Of a DNA stretch of 64,000 bases, positions 1-10,859 are shown one piece after another; position 1 is the stretch's first letter; each line of letters starts with the position of its first letter. A program made the translations under genes and the position numbers. The notes under the pieces are model-generated. The model worked only from the letters and a program-made list of their open reading frames with translations. It ran no database searches and was not told the DNA's origin. The DNA comes from Azorinus chamasolen (Eukaryota > Mollusca > Bivalvia > Cardiida > Solecurtidae): assembly GCA_963576725.1 (NCBI GenBank), contig OY755242.1, positions 3,489,593 through 3,553,592 of the forward strand, in the 5' to 3' direction.

Positions 1-640
1 TAATGCAGCGAGACATCGGCATCTACACCCTGTTAGATGACGATACGTGGCAGAATAGTTATACTTAATGACGATGCGTGACAGAGTAGTTGTACTTGAT
101 GACGATGCGTGGCTGAGTAGTTATACGAGTTATACTTGATGACGATGCGTGGCTGAATAGTTTTAACTATACGAGTTATACTTGATGAAGATGCGTGGCA
201 GAGTAGTTATACGAGTTATACCTGTATGGCGATGCGTCGCAGAGTAGTTGTACTTGTTGACGACGAATGGCAGAGTAATTATACGAGTTATACTTGATGA
301 CGATGCGTGGCAGAGTAGTTATATGAATTATACTTGATGACGATGCGTAGCAGAGTAGTTATACGAGTTACACTTGATGACGATGCGTGGCAGAATAGGT
401 TTACTTGATGACGATGCGTGGCAGAGTAGTTATACGAGTTATACTTGAGGAGGATGCGTATCAGAGTAGCTCTACGAGTTAGACTTGATGACGATGCGTG
501 ACAGAGAGTAATTATACGAGTTATACTTGATGATGATGCGTGCAGAGTAGTTGTACTTGATGCCGATGCGTGGCAGAGTAGTTATAAGAGTTATACTTGA
601 TGACGATGCGTGGCAGAGTAGTTATGAGAGAGAGCAAGAG
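1..640. repeat. Minisatellite, ~40-bp unit
   Basis: A degenerate tandem array runs from the window edge. The core reads GACGATGCGTGGCAGAGTAG followed by TTATACGAGTTATACTTGAT. Some units lack the TTATACGAG half, so unit length alternates between about 31 and 40 bp. It is truncated by the window start, so its real length is unknown. No coding potential. Confidence 0.9.
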
Positions 641-2150
641 TTTACTCCAAAGATAAACTTTTAATGCTTTTACTAACGGAATAGACCGAGAGCCGTCTGA
701 TCTGGGTCTGCTATGTTTGTTTATAATTAGATGAATTCATGTAGATACTATTTTACACTTTCTGCAATGATGAAACATTTCTATACCATTATGAAAATTC
801 ATCTCATTAATATCAATGATGTCATTATTTCTTACATAAATATTTTTTAAGTTATGACTTCAATTTTTTGTGCTTTGCAACTTCATTTTATCCTTTAAGC
901 ACAAAGAAACCTTTTTGTTGAAGATAGGTATTTTCTAAATGTTCAAAGAATGTTTCCTCGTCATATAAAACCTATTTTAAAATCCATGTGTCATCATATA
1001 ACTACTCGATGTCTCATACTAAATGACTCTGTTGTTATTATATTTTGTAAACTAACAGGAAGATCTTCAAAGATGAAGACTGACAATAGTGTTAAAATGT
1101 TGTAACACTCCATTTATCATTGTCCACGAGAATACAGCCAGCAGCTAGGCTTCACCACGACTTGTCACGTTCGTAAAAACTGTTACAAGAAATACTGTAA
1201 TTTATCATTTAAGCATTGTCAATGAGTATAGAACATACAAAGTGACATAAAACTCCACAGCCAGGTGAATTAGTAAGAACCTACGAGAATAGTTGGATCA
1301 ATTGGAGACACTGAGTGACTCTGCGTGTCACCAGGATTCAAACTGTTGTGTGCTGTGGTTGGACCCTTAATTTCCTAATATGCAAAACAGTTTGCATTCA
1401 GATGAGACAACGAGAAACTCGGCGTCTCATCAGGATCTAAACTGTTTGACACTATGTATTCAAAATGAAATTGTAAGGTACGTTCTTTATCAGATTAGAC
1501 ATAATTTGTCGGCAGATTGCATGGAACATTTCCCACAAAGAGATGCCTTTGTTGTCTTTGCAAACCGCGTGGACACAGATCAGACGACTCATGTAGGGCT
1601 GCCCTGTGGATCTGATTTTACAGTTTCTGCCACGGCAAACATTTCGTGTGTTTAAATTCCATTTTAAATAGTCATCTGATTTATTGTCATTGTTTTACAT
1701 AAAGGAAATTATTAGACCAAACGTTTACTCAACTAAGATTCATGGAAACGGAAGGAAAAACTCTTCGTATGCAGTATTTTATACACCATGTTGCTAGTTA
1801 CGCAGAGAACATTGTGAAGTTTCATATTTCGTCCAACAATGTATTTACTAAGCACTATGTCAAAAAGCATAAATACACATGGCATTATTAATGTTTTATC
1901 TTCTGGAAAATATGTCGTATCACGATCCAAATCGCACACGAAGTAGTAACCTAATATCATTAAATCTCTAAAATCTCTAAAACGGCTACATAATGTATAG
2001 TAATTGGTGTCCTTAACCATTTATCTCATGGGTATTCATGTAAAAAATAATTATTTCATGAGTATCGATCAGCTTATTTCATTACAATGACATTACAAAC
2101 AAGATATGTTTACCACGGCAGAAACATCAGAATCAGATCTACATCATTTC
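641..2150. other. Non-coding stretch with MITE relics
   Basis: No gene recognised. A decayed half of the TTAACCCTTTCC-type element lies at about 655-850, shown by GCCGTCTGATCTGGGTCTGC followed by the AT-rich tail. A decayed hairpin of the GATCC/GAGACGCCGAG family lies at 1380-1450. The remaining short frames show no recognisable domain. Confidence 0.6.
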
Positions 2151-2154
2151 ATAA

Positions 2155-2700
2155 GCAAACGACCACCATCACAATCGCCACCACAATAATCATCATCAAC
2201 AAGAACAACATCATGATTACAACTTAAACTATAAAAAGCATAATCATCACGATTATCATCTTCAGCAGCAACATCAGTTTCGTAATCATCACCATCACCA
2301 CATCAATCACCACCTTTCACCTTACCTCAATCACCACCATCACGTCCCATATCTCAACCATTATTTCAACCACCATTATCATTTCCGTCATCAACACCAC
2401 CATTAATTCATTGACACACACTATTATCATCACCATCGCCATTATTACTTCATACAACACTTCTTACGCCATTACCACCATTACCTCAATTGCCACCATT
2501 GTCACTGCCATCACCACCACCATTACTTAAACAATCTGAATCACTATCAATATAATAATCAACGCCTCAATTACGTTAACCATTCCACTACACCATCAAC
2601 ACCACTACTTCAACTACATTCATTGACTGCATCACTACCATTATGTCAAGCACTTTCATCAAAACCACCTCTGCCATTTCCACTTTCAACGACAGAACAA
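2155..2700. repeat. Degenerate CAY-rich low-complexity tract
   Basis: About 550 bases made mostly of CAT/CAC/ACC triplets (CATCACCACCATC-like), strongly purine/pyrimidine skewed. It looks like an old, diverged trinucleotide microsatellite. No frame of useful length. Confidence 0.8.
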
Positions 2701-3700
2701 TACAATGCATAATAAGAAGAAAGTCCAAATCCGACCAACGTAACACAACATTCATAATACTTCAAATACATGTATAGACATTTGTGACGCATTTCGTGAC
2801 ATGTTCGTCATTACGATTCGGACTGCCAAGAGTCTTACACAAACTAGCAATACTATTGGTCTATAATTCTAACATAAAGATACATCCCAGATTCAGGTGG
2901 CGCTTGAGATACTCATGTGGTGCAGTTACTTGGCAACAACAAATCAAAGCACTAATGGTATCGAGAGTACCACATATAGCTGATTATCTATAGTCAACAG
3001 AAACAAATTTCATTTGTATAACTTGACAGAGTATCCCCTAAAGAAAGACCATAACTGTGACGTTGGATTCCAATCAGCTATTAAGATGTTTAACTAATTA
3101 GAAAATATTTAAGCTCCCATGACCTACTTATGTACCACACTCAACTCATTTAACTCATTTATATTAGTTGGTTGGATGATCATCTAAGGATCATTCCAAT
3201 AAAGTTTGATCAAATTCTATTCTGCAGTTTCAGAAGATATGGTGTTCAGAGAAATCGTTCGTGGGTTTTCATAGCTCCTGTAACAGACGATTAAAACATT
3301 TTATATATAATTTTGACTTGACAGGGAACTTTGTGAGAATATCTGTGACGTGTGGCCAAATCCATTTCAGCGGTTTAGTAAAGCTTGTTTATAGAAACAC
3401 TTAGTGTGCGTTATAATCTATGTTTAGCTACTATGACCTAGCTATGCAGCGACATAGAACGATTTATGTAACTTTGATAGAGGACCTCATGGGAATAAGG
3501 TATGTAAAGTTTAATCATATTCATGGCAGAGTCAGCAATTTCGAAGAAATGCTGCTTAAATTATTGTTAACAACTGATAAACACGATGCACGACGCCTAT
3601 ATCTCATATTGGCTCTTTGTGCTAAGTGAGCTAAACGTTCATGGTAACGAACCAGATAATTGGTTAGTTAATGTCTACAACGTACTCTCATAGATGACCC
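2701..3700. other. Unassigned intergenic sequence
   Basis: Nothing recognisable. Only two frames of about 69 codons occur, with no motif and composition like the surrounding non-coding DNA. Confidence 0.5.
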
Positions 3701-4090
3701 CTGTTAAAGCCCATAGTGTGCTGTCACAGAAAATATATCCCTCTTAGTGTCCGCAGATTACTGTCACAGAAATCCCTGTTAGTATCCGCAGTTTCATATA
3801 ATTTATGTTAGCGTTCGCTATGTATTATCAATCTCTGTTAGTAAATAGTGCCAACAGTGTACTGTCACAGATAATTTCTGTCAAGTGTCCACAGTTGACT
3901 GTCGCATATATTTCCTTTTAGTATCCACAGTGTACTGTCACAGATAAACCCTGTTAGTGTCTGTAGTGTGACATCAATCCCTGTCAGTGTTCACAGTGTA
4001 CTGTCACAGGTAATGCCCTTTTAGTGTTCACGGTGTACTGGAATAGTTTATCCCCGATAAAATACAAAGTGTACTGTCAGATCAGATCTG
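3700..4090. repeat. Degenerate tandem repeat, ~38-bp unit
   Basis: About nine diverged units built around AGTGTACTGTCACAGATAA and CCCTGTTAGTGTCCRCAG. The array ends near a short stretch with ATCAGATCTGGTTCTACAGG, itself similar to MITE tails elsewhere in the window. Confidence 0.75.
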
Positions 4091-4490
4091 GTTCTACAGG
4101 GCTTAAAATTGGCAGTGCATGCATGGGCGTGGTTGAGAGGGTTAATGTACACTGCATATTAAACAAATGTTTATTTCCAATTACCGGTTGAGTGAGTGAT
4201 CAGAAGTTACACTGTCTGGCATTTATTAATATGTGTGCATTTATTATTCAACCTTCCTTACAGATCAGATGGTTGGCCATTGTTTTCAAAGTAACGACTT
4301 ACATTGTCTCTCAAAACTGGATCTGAGTTAAACTCAAAACCTGACCAATCAGAATTTGAACCCAGACTCCACGTCGGAAATTTTATAACCTTAGTCACTT
4401 CTAATGAAATGATTAAACATTGGTGAGAAGGTTTGTAGCTTCGTTCTTTCTTGTACTTTCTTTCAGTTTAATAATCAGAAGCCAAAGAAA
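4091..4490. other. 5' flank of the SDR pseudogene
   Basis: Non-coding. Just before the pseudogene is a pyrimidine-rich run ending TTTCAG at 4461-4466. It looks like a 3' splice acceptor preceding the exon that carries the ATG at 4491. Sequence around 4310-4380, with TGACCAATCAG, resembles the foldback element at 7.5 kb. Confidence 0.45.
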
Positions 4491-5144
4491 ATGAAGAACC
4501 TTATAACAGGAGGAGCGGGTTATCCGGGATCTACTATGATCCCTATGCTGCTCAAGAAGGGCCACGAGGTCACACTATTTGACATGGGGGATCTCTACAC
4601 TGCTACCCATACCTAGACATCCAAACCTGTATATAATCAAGGGCGACATCAGGAACAATGAACACCTAGCAGAGGTTATGGCTGGAATGGACGCTATCAT
4701 TCATCTGGCTGCCATTGTAGGATATCCAGCATGTGGCAAAGATCCCGAACTTTGGTGGTGGTTGCGTCTTGTATATGGCTTTGCCTGCTTGACTTTACTA
4801 CTTTTCCATTGCAATAAATACAAACGTCATCGGCACGAAACATGTCTCCGACTAGACAACTCCGGAACGTACCTTGATTTATGCGAGCACAGGTTCATGC
4901 CATGGTGCTGTCGACGGGGTGTGCACAGAGGAAACACTAATAAGTCCGCTGACACTATATGGCAGCAGCAAAGCGGAAGCGGAGAAGATGGTCTTAGAAA
5001 CGGGGGGAATTGCTTTACGACTAGCAACGGTGTTCTAAAGGACTAAAGGAGTTTGATCTGTATGAGGGACGTTGTCGACGCACATTCCTTCACGTCCATG
5101 ACGCTGTCCGCGCTTTCATATTCGCCTTGGAACACGCCTGTTAA
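4491..5144 (+). pseudogene. Extended SDR / NAD-dependent epimerase-dehydratase-like pseudogene
   Basis: The start MKNLITGGAGYPGS carries the Rossmann GxxGxxG dinucleotide-binding loop of extended short-chain dehydrogenases. A frameshift near 4585-4610 is followed by a GDIRNNEHLAEVMAGMDAII stretch and HLAAIVGYPACGKDPEL, the usual second beta-strand Asp and the HLAA segment. Then come about 57 unrelated bases, NTNVIGTK in a second frame, an in-frame stop, and the [10 protein letters not shown] catalytic Tyr-xxx-Lys region in a shifted frame. A stop follows, then a deletion of roughly 60 codons, then [20 protein letters not shown] before the final stop. At least three frameshifts and two internal stops make it non-functional. 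Fold-level identification is secure; the exact substrate family (UDP-sugar epimerase-like) is inference. An acceptor-like TTTCAG sits 25 bases upstream of the ATG, so it may be a decayed genomic copy and not a retrocopy. Confidence 0.8.
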
Positions 5145-5274
5145 CATGAAAGGGCAGGCGTATCCAATATAGTTCTGATTTTAAAAGTACAGCCTGGGCC
5201 AATTCGTCCTGTTTACATACAATAAAAAATTCGACTGATAAATACCCCTGATGTCATTATCTAAGACATGTATA

Positions 5275-5522
5275 TTAACCCCTTTCCTGCTATAAACGTG
5301 TTTTCACGCATTTGCAAACAGAGTATACCCATATCAGACGGTTCTTAATAGGATCCGTCTGGTCAGAGTCTGCTCTGTTTGCTATTGGAATTTGATCGAT
5401 ACTTTCTTTACGTCCTAAATGGCTACACTTTTCCATCTTCCATATTACATATAACTATTTAGGCTATGAATATTCAGTAGGTATTGAAATTTGAAATAAA
5501 CATAGAACAGGGAAAGGGTTAG
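5275..5522 (+). mobile_element. TTAA hairpin MITE, family 1
   Basis: Begins TTAACCCCTTTCCTGC and ends CAGGGAAAGGGTTAG, so the terminal inverted repeats are preceded by a TTAA-type target. Contains half of the ACAGAGTA...GATCAGACGG hairpin and the conserved AT-rich right half with TGAATATTCAGTAGGTATTG. The TTAA target fits the piggyBac superfamily (family knowledge); there is no transposase. Confidence 0.8.
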
Positions 5523-5724
5523 ACAGGGAAAGTCTTAAACAAGCTTGTGTGATGTACAGCAATTTGCCATAAGGATCCAAACTGTTTGACATACTGACTG
5601 TAATTTTGAAGAGAAATGAAGAATAAATTAATATTCAGAATTGCAGCACGCGTCATGTTTTCCAGTCAATTATTGATTAGCGTGTTAAAGGCTGACGTAT
5701 ATTAATTAGCTGATAAAATGCAAC

Positions 5725-6067
5725 TTAACCCTTCCCTTCATGTAAACTTGTTTTTCACGCATTTGCGATCAGAGCAGTTTCAGATCAGACGGCTACCATA
5801 GGATCTGGGTCTGCTCTTTTTGCTTATGGAATAATGCAGATCTGATTCTACAGCTTCTGCTTTGGCAAAACTTTCATTTGTCGACATACCATTTTCATTA
5901 TAAATATTTTGCTCAGTTTGCTAATAGAAACATTTGAAAAATCTGTTTCTTTTCTTTTTAAAATGGCTACAATGCTCTACCTTTCATATTCCTTTGTAAC
6001 TATTTTATCCACGAATATTCACTAGGTACTGAAAGTTAGAATAAACATAGAACAGGGAAAGGGTTAA
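5725..6067 (+). mobile_element. TTAA hairpin MITE, family 1 (long copy)
   Basis: TTAACCCTTCCCTTC at the left and GGGAAAGGGTTAA at the right, with the GCAAACAGAG-type core hairpin partly decayed in the middle. It is about 90 bp longer than the 250-bp standard copies because of extra sequence between the hairpin and the right half (about 5830-5930). Confidence 0.75.
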
Positions 6068-6312
6068 GATGATGCAATGAAGCGGATACTTACCTGAATC
6101 TATAACCGGTAAACATGTTCATTGTATTCAACTTTACTCATGTTAAAAACACGAATGCTTACTTGAACTTTGATCGTTTACTTACTTCTGATGTATCAAA
6201 GGTTGGAGTAATGACTAACCGATTGTCAAAAAGCTTGAATTCTAATGAGACAGAGAGATACTCTGCATCCTATCTAGACCCAAACTGTTTTCATATTCCA
6301 GCAAAGATCCGC

Positions 6313-6541
6313 TTAACCCTTTCCTCCACATTGACGACTTTTGACGACTCTGTAAAAGTCACTTTGTTAAACCAGTGTGATAAATAGAGCATTTGCTCCT
6401 ATAGGAGCAAATGCTTCATTTATCCCAATGGCTTCAAACTACAAAAATATCAAATGTTCCTTTCCTTTAGTTAATGCTCCTTTTCGGTAGGTTTTTTCCA
6501 AGAGGTTGTATCTAAAAATAGTCTATGAGTTAAAGGGTTAA
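6313..6541 (+). mobile_element. TTAA hairpin MITE, family 2
   Basis: Bounded by TTAACCCTTTCC and AAAGGGTTAA. The centre is a perfect palindrome, AGAGCATTTGCTCCTATAGG and its complement. Flanking parts are TTGACGACTTTTGACGACTC at the left and TTTTCGGTAGGTTTTTTCC at the right. Its right TTAA is shared with the next element, so the two insertions abut. Confidence 0.85.
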
Positions 6542-6773
6542 CAGCTTACTCTATAAACACACATGTTTACGCATTTGCAAACAGACTAGAGCAGAACTGC
6601 AGTAGCCGTCTGAACAGGGTCTGCTCTGTTTGTTCATGAAATGATACAGATATGACTCTACAGTTTCTCTCGTTCCAGATGAATGCCTCTCTTCGTATGC
6701 CATTTTAAAAATAAATCTAAACGATATGCATGACATTAATTCTGACATTAATGTTCACAGAGAGAGGGGTTAA
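6538..6773 (+). mobile_element. TTAA hairpin MITE, family 1b
   Basis: Begins at the TTAA that closes the neighbouring family 2 copy and ends GAGAGAGGGGTTAA. Contains GCATTTGCAAACAGA, a degraded GTCTGAACAGGGTCTGCTCT hairpin and the CTACAGTTTCT tail typical of family 1b. Confidence 0.75.
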
Positions 6774-6891
6774 CAGGACACGTGTTCTTTCACTCTGAGC
6801 ATGCCCATCCCCTTTTATCCTAATAAAAACTACTTCTGAAAAGAGTTTAGGTTCAACTGATCTGTAACCAGGTTTATATGCGAACAGTTAA

Positions 6892-7100
6892 TTAACTCAT
6901 TCCCTCCTAGTGACGCATTTTAGCATCCCTGTAAAAAGTCACATTTTAAAATCATTGTAATAAATAGAGCATTTGATCCTATGGAGCAAATGCTCTATTT
7001 ATCACAATGGTTTCAACACTGCACAATTCTACAATTCTCCTTTTCTATAGTTAATTTTCGGTAAATTCATTCTAAAAAAGTCTCGGAATGAATGAGATAA
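6892..7100 (+). mobile_element. TTAA hairpin MITE, family 2
   Basis: Left end TTAACTCATTCCCTCC, right end GGAATGAATGAGATAA (target decayed). Central AAATAGAGCATTTGATCCTA palindrome is intact except for a short apex. Confidence 0.75.
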
Positions 7101-7527
7101 GCTGCATATTGTTTATTACCTGAAATGTTATAGTAGTAAATGACTACAGGTTTTACTTTGGCAGCTACTTTAGAATCAAATCTATATTATGTCATACGCA
7201 AACATAGTACATCCTAATAAGATGGTTCCTACTAGATTCATCTAATCTGGACTTACTCTGTTTGCAAAAGCGTGTATTAAAGTTAACTGCAGTTTGAAGA
7301 TTGGGTTTAATCTTTTGATATTCCCCCAACACAGGCGTCATTATTGCTTTGTCCTCCAATGTACATTGTAGATTGCGCTCAGGTCAGATAGCAAGCTAAG
7401 ATAATATCAATGCGTCTGGTGTAGTGTAACCGTGTACACCATGCAATGATAATAGGAATATTAATTAATTGAACTTTTATATCGCCATATTAACACTAGT
7501 AATGTTGAACATAACGGAAACTATAGT
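7101..7527. other. Intergenic sequence with one hairpin relic
   Basis: At about 7195-7275 a decayed copy of the GCAAACAGAGTAGAYCC hairpin can be traced (GCAAACATAGTACATCC ... GGACTTACTCTGTTTGC). Nothing else recognised. Confidence 0.5.
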
Positions 7528-7713
7528 ATCAGGGTCCATGCTTATAAAACTTTTAGTTGAGTCTGAGTTCGTTCTCGAGTTTTTTATTGGTCATATTAGA
7601 GCCTCTGGCTCCAATCTGACCAATCAAAAGCTTGAGAACTCAAATCTGACCAATCAAAAGCTTGCGAACGAACTCAGACTCAACTAAAACGCTTTATAAG
7701 CATGGACCCTGAT
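7528..7713. repeat. Foldback element with internal duplication
   Basis: The left arm ATCAGGGTCCATGCTTATAA ... GTTGAGTCTGAGTTCGTTC is answered by the right arm GAACGAACTCAGACTCAAC ... TTATAAGCATGGACCCTGAT. The arms are about 55-60 bp and differ by small indels. Inside, an arm segment with CTGACCAATCAAAAGCTTG is present twice in direct orientation (7616-7660). It looks like a non-autonomous foldback DNA element. Confidence 0.8.
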
Positions 7714-7998
7714 GTATATTATTTAGTAAACAAACAGAGCAGGTCCTAATCAGACATATCCTATTTGAATTGTCTGCTTTGAGTTTATTCTGTTGGCTAA
7801 TGCATTAGAATACATCCCCATGATGATTAGGGTAAATATTAACCACTGACTTGCTGTGACATTTCTTCGATATTGATCAAATGACTCATTCCATTTCATA
7901 AAAACGATTACCCGACAGTCCAGCAGATTTGACACTGAATAACTTTATCAAAACTGTTTGAAAACAGACGCACGAATTGTCCAGTGGCGCGCTCATGT

Positions 7999-8248
7999 TT
8001 AACCCTTTCTTTTCTATAAACGTGTTTTCAAGCATTTGCAAACAGAGTAGACCCAGATCAGACGGCTCCTGTAGAAGTGGTCTTATCCGGGTCTGCTTTG
8101 TTTACTAGTGATATTTGAAAGATCTGTTTCTTTACTTTCTAAAATGGCTACAGTTTTCCACCATCCACACTTCATTATAACTATTTCGTCCATGAATATT
8201 CAGTAGGTATTGACATTTTAAATGACTATAGAACAGGAAAAGGGTCAA
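7999..8248 (+). mobile_element. TTAA hairpin MITE, family 1
   Basis: Full-length 250-bp copy, TTAACCCTTTCTTTTC to CAGGAAAAGGGTCAA. It contains the complete hairpin arms around GATCAGACGGCTCC and the TTTACTTTCTAAAATGGCTA tail that identifies this family. Confidence 0.85.
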
Positions 8249-8951
8249 TGTCTTTATCTGACAATGACGCCTTCTGACGCCTTTGCAAAAGTAGTTATCT
8301 TGGGAACTCACCTGACTATCAACCAGCTATGATTAGACCTTAGCAAAACCTGTTGTAACATTTTAAAGATTAGAAATAACAATTTGTATAGTATAAAATG
8401 CAACGAGACCTTTCCAATGCGGCCATTCACAATGCGTTGATTTGCTTCCGTCATACAATGGTATGGAAGAAAAACGGAAGGCCTCCTTTGAAGCCTTCCG
8501 TTTTGTTTTCACACCACTTTGGATGATGTCCACTATAGAGGAAATAAATAAGGATAAATTATCTCATATAAAGTTATTCAAATGTAAAGGTTTCTTCTGG
8601 CTTGATCCATTACAACCCTTGATATTTTTGCTGTATACAATGTGAATAACTGTTCATTTTAAGCTGATGCTTATTTTAGTATGTATGTATGCTGTCCCTG
8701 ATAATCAGTTTGTCAAAAATCTAATATTAGGCAATAATTGTTTTTAAAGATATTTCTTACAGGGGGTCAGCCCGTTTTACCGATACATGTATTATTCAAT
8801 TCAGTATCTTATTATAGCCTAGTTTGAACTTATTTTGAACAGGTAATAACTGTTTGTACACAGGGCTGTTCACTTATTACACTAGCGAGGACTGTATGTC
8901 TTTTAATATCTTAAAATGAACCAATATAACTCTACAAACCCTTTTTCTGAC
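8249..8951. other. Intergenic sequence with a short hairpin
   Basis: A short inverted repeat, AAAACGGAAGGC ... GCCTTCCGTTTT, lies at about 8470-8505, which is why a 67-codon frame there looks repetitive. No gene recognised. Confidence 0.5.
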
Positions 8952-9119
8952 TACAGTAAACCCTCTCTATAACAGCCACTAAATTACATCAAGTATTTTG
9001 TTAAAGGCAGGTGGCTGCTTAAAGCAAGGTAAAAGTACAACAGAACGGCCCTATATCACCTGCCCTAAATACCAACTAATTAACACTATTTAGTGGCCGT
9101 TATAGAGAGGTTTTACCGA
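8952..9119. mobile_element. TA-flanked MITE, variant ends
   Basis: Left end TACAGTAAACCCTCTCTATA, right end TATAGAGAGGTTTTAC, with GGCAGGTGGCTGCTTAAAGC inside. The TA target and CAGTAAAACC-type end resemble Tc1/mariner-superfamily (pogo-like) non-autonomous elements. The usual GCAGAAAGCTCC hairpin has been lost. Confidence 0.7.
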
Positions 9120-9169
9120 CTATTGCTTAACAAATGTTGGCTGATATAATGCATTATTTACATTAATAA

Positions 9170-9290
9170 AAACCCACCTATTTTGAAATAGTCTTGGTAA
9201 ATAGAGCATTGGTTCCAAAGAAGCAAGTACTCTATTGTCACAATAACACAATTATTTTCGAATTTCTCTAGTTAATGCTGTTTTGTTCAT
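9170..9290 (+). mobile_element. Partial family 2 TTAA MITE
   Basis: Decayed core of the family 2 palindrome (AAATAGAGCATTGGTTCC ... CTCTATTGTCACAATAACAC) followed by TAGTTAATGCT. Neither terminus is clear. Confidence 0.55.
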
Positions 9291-9419
9291 TTAATCGGCC
9301 CCTGCCAACGAAACCTGAAACCCACCCAACAGTCCCAGGGCAGGATACGAACCCCGAGGCAAAGCCTCACTTGAACCCGACAACAGGCGCAACCCCACAG
9401 TGCTTCACTACAGGCGGGT

Positions 9420-9494
9420 TCCGAGACGGGATTGGATCTTGCTTGTATTCCGTGTAATAGTGTGAGTAAACATTTGGAAACGGATGGTTACTGA
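9420..9494 (+). pseudogene. Relic of a TRIM-like B-box coding start
   Basis: Reading from 9420 gives SETGLDLACIPCNSVSKHLE followed by TDGY and a stop. This matches, at nucleotide and protein level, residues ~14-37 of the TRIM-like gene at 13,573 (GSEQGFDLVCIPCNS, then HLEAEGY). Only the first two Cys of the B-box survive and no coiled coil or propeller follows, so it is a dead fragment of the same gene family. Confidence 0.75.
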
Positions 9495-9831
9495 ATAGAT
9501 TGTTGTTAAATTCTTTATAAAACATTTTTATTTTTTTAAAAATCCCTTTAACTCTTTCACCATTGATGTCACCAAAATCAGAATTTGGCACCAGAGTTCA
9601 GCAATATTTATACATCACGTACGGGGGACATTTGAAACGTAGTTGCAACAGAACAGTACACATGCATAAATTACACATGCAGTCACAATAATGATAGATG
9701 CATCAGTCAGGGTCAACATTGGAAGCAAAATATAAGATCTCTCCTACTATTTGAACAACTCATTTACAGACCCCAGAATGAGCCTTCAGAATATGGAATT
9801 AATTCCTGTCGATATCGTTAGTTATACATAA
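9495..9831. other. Non-coding gap before the LINE
   Basis: No recognisable feature. It lies between the TRIM relic and the 3' tail of the inverted LINE. Confidence 0.5.
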
Positions 9832-10820
9832 CATAACATAACACAACCTTTATTTGCATTCAACAATGTTTCTAGCCTGTATCAATAATGATAACATAAA
9901 CATATGAGCACTGTTACAAAATTTTCAATTATTCTTGTAAAGACTATTTATCTAAATCATCATTTGAAAAAGTACTGTGCAAAACGTTTCTATTTTGTTT
10001 GTATATAAAATGCTGATCTTGAATTTGAATTTTGAAGCAAAGTAAATGTACTTCGAAAGTCTTAATAATGTCTTTCTTATTGGTAGATGTCATTAATGTA
10101 CCAAATTGTTTAAAGTCTGCCATCTACAAAGGTAAGGTTTCATGAAATGTTTTCTCAAATCATTATAAAGGGAAAATACAAGTAAAAAGTGATATTCATT
10201 TTCAATACAATTGAGATTACAAAAGCTACATTTTCTCTCTTCTTTTGGAACATTTTCATATCTCCCTCTTTCTATTTTTCAACGATGTGATGATGTTCTG
10301 AATCCAGAAATGCTATCCTGTATCTCCTTTCTTTTATAATATCTAAGTAGTTTTCAAAATAGAAATAATGTTTAAATCTGCAATATGTTTGAAGTCGATT
10401 CGAATAATTTATATTTGAATACCAACGTTGTCTTAAGTTATCTACAACTTGTTTCATCATAAAATCATAGTTTATAAAGAGCATGTCTTGTTATGTCCTA
10501 ATATATGACAGACAGTGCGTTACTAAACTATTTTTAGTATGATAAGCCCAATTCAGTTTGTTGCATGTGTTATTAAGGTCAGCATAATTTCTCAGCATGA
10601 TATACACCCTTTTCAGAATACTATTTCCTTTAAGTTTAATAATTTTGATCCAGTATCTTGTCATATTTAGTTTCCGTGCAATTGCCATTGGGTCCCGGCC
10701 TATTTCACCGTATAACGAAGAAAATAGATCGATATTTGTAAAATCTAGAACCAAGTATATTCGCACTAAAACAAAAGCAAAACGAAAGCACAAAAACAAC
10801 CAAGGGGTGAATATAAGCAA
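9832..10820 (-). mobile_element. Non-LTR retrotransposon (LINE), 3' portion
   Basis: Read on the minus strand, this is the C-terminal third of a LINE reverse-transcriptase ORF. In order it shows a YGEIGRDPMAIARKLNMTRY segment, NRLQTYCRFKHYFYFENYL, then ERKCSFCNLNCIENEYHFLL in a shifted frame, the CxxC...E.H zinc-knuckle-like end common to LINE ORF2 tails. The 3' end is AATAAAGGTTGTGTTATG followed by repeated GTTATG, a short-repeat tail as in CR1/L2-type elements. Several frameshifts: an inactive copy. The 5' neighbour on this strand is an inverted piece of the same ORF. Confidence 0.8.
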
Positions 10821-10859
10821 TTAAGCAAAACGACAACCGCGTAAATTTTGGACTTCAGT

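Noticed and set aside
1..640. CRISPR-like regular array
   Set aside because: Units are contiguous and degenerate with no unique spacers, and the window is eukaryotic; it is a minisatellite.
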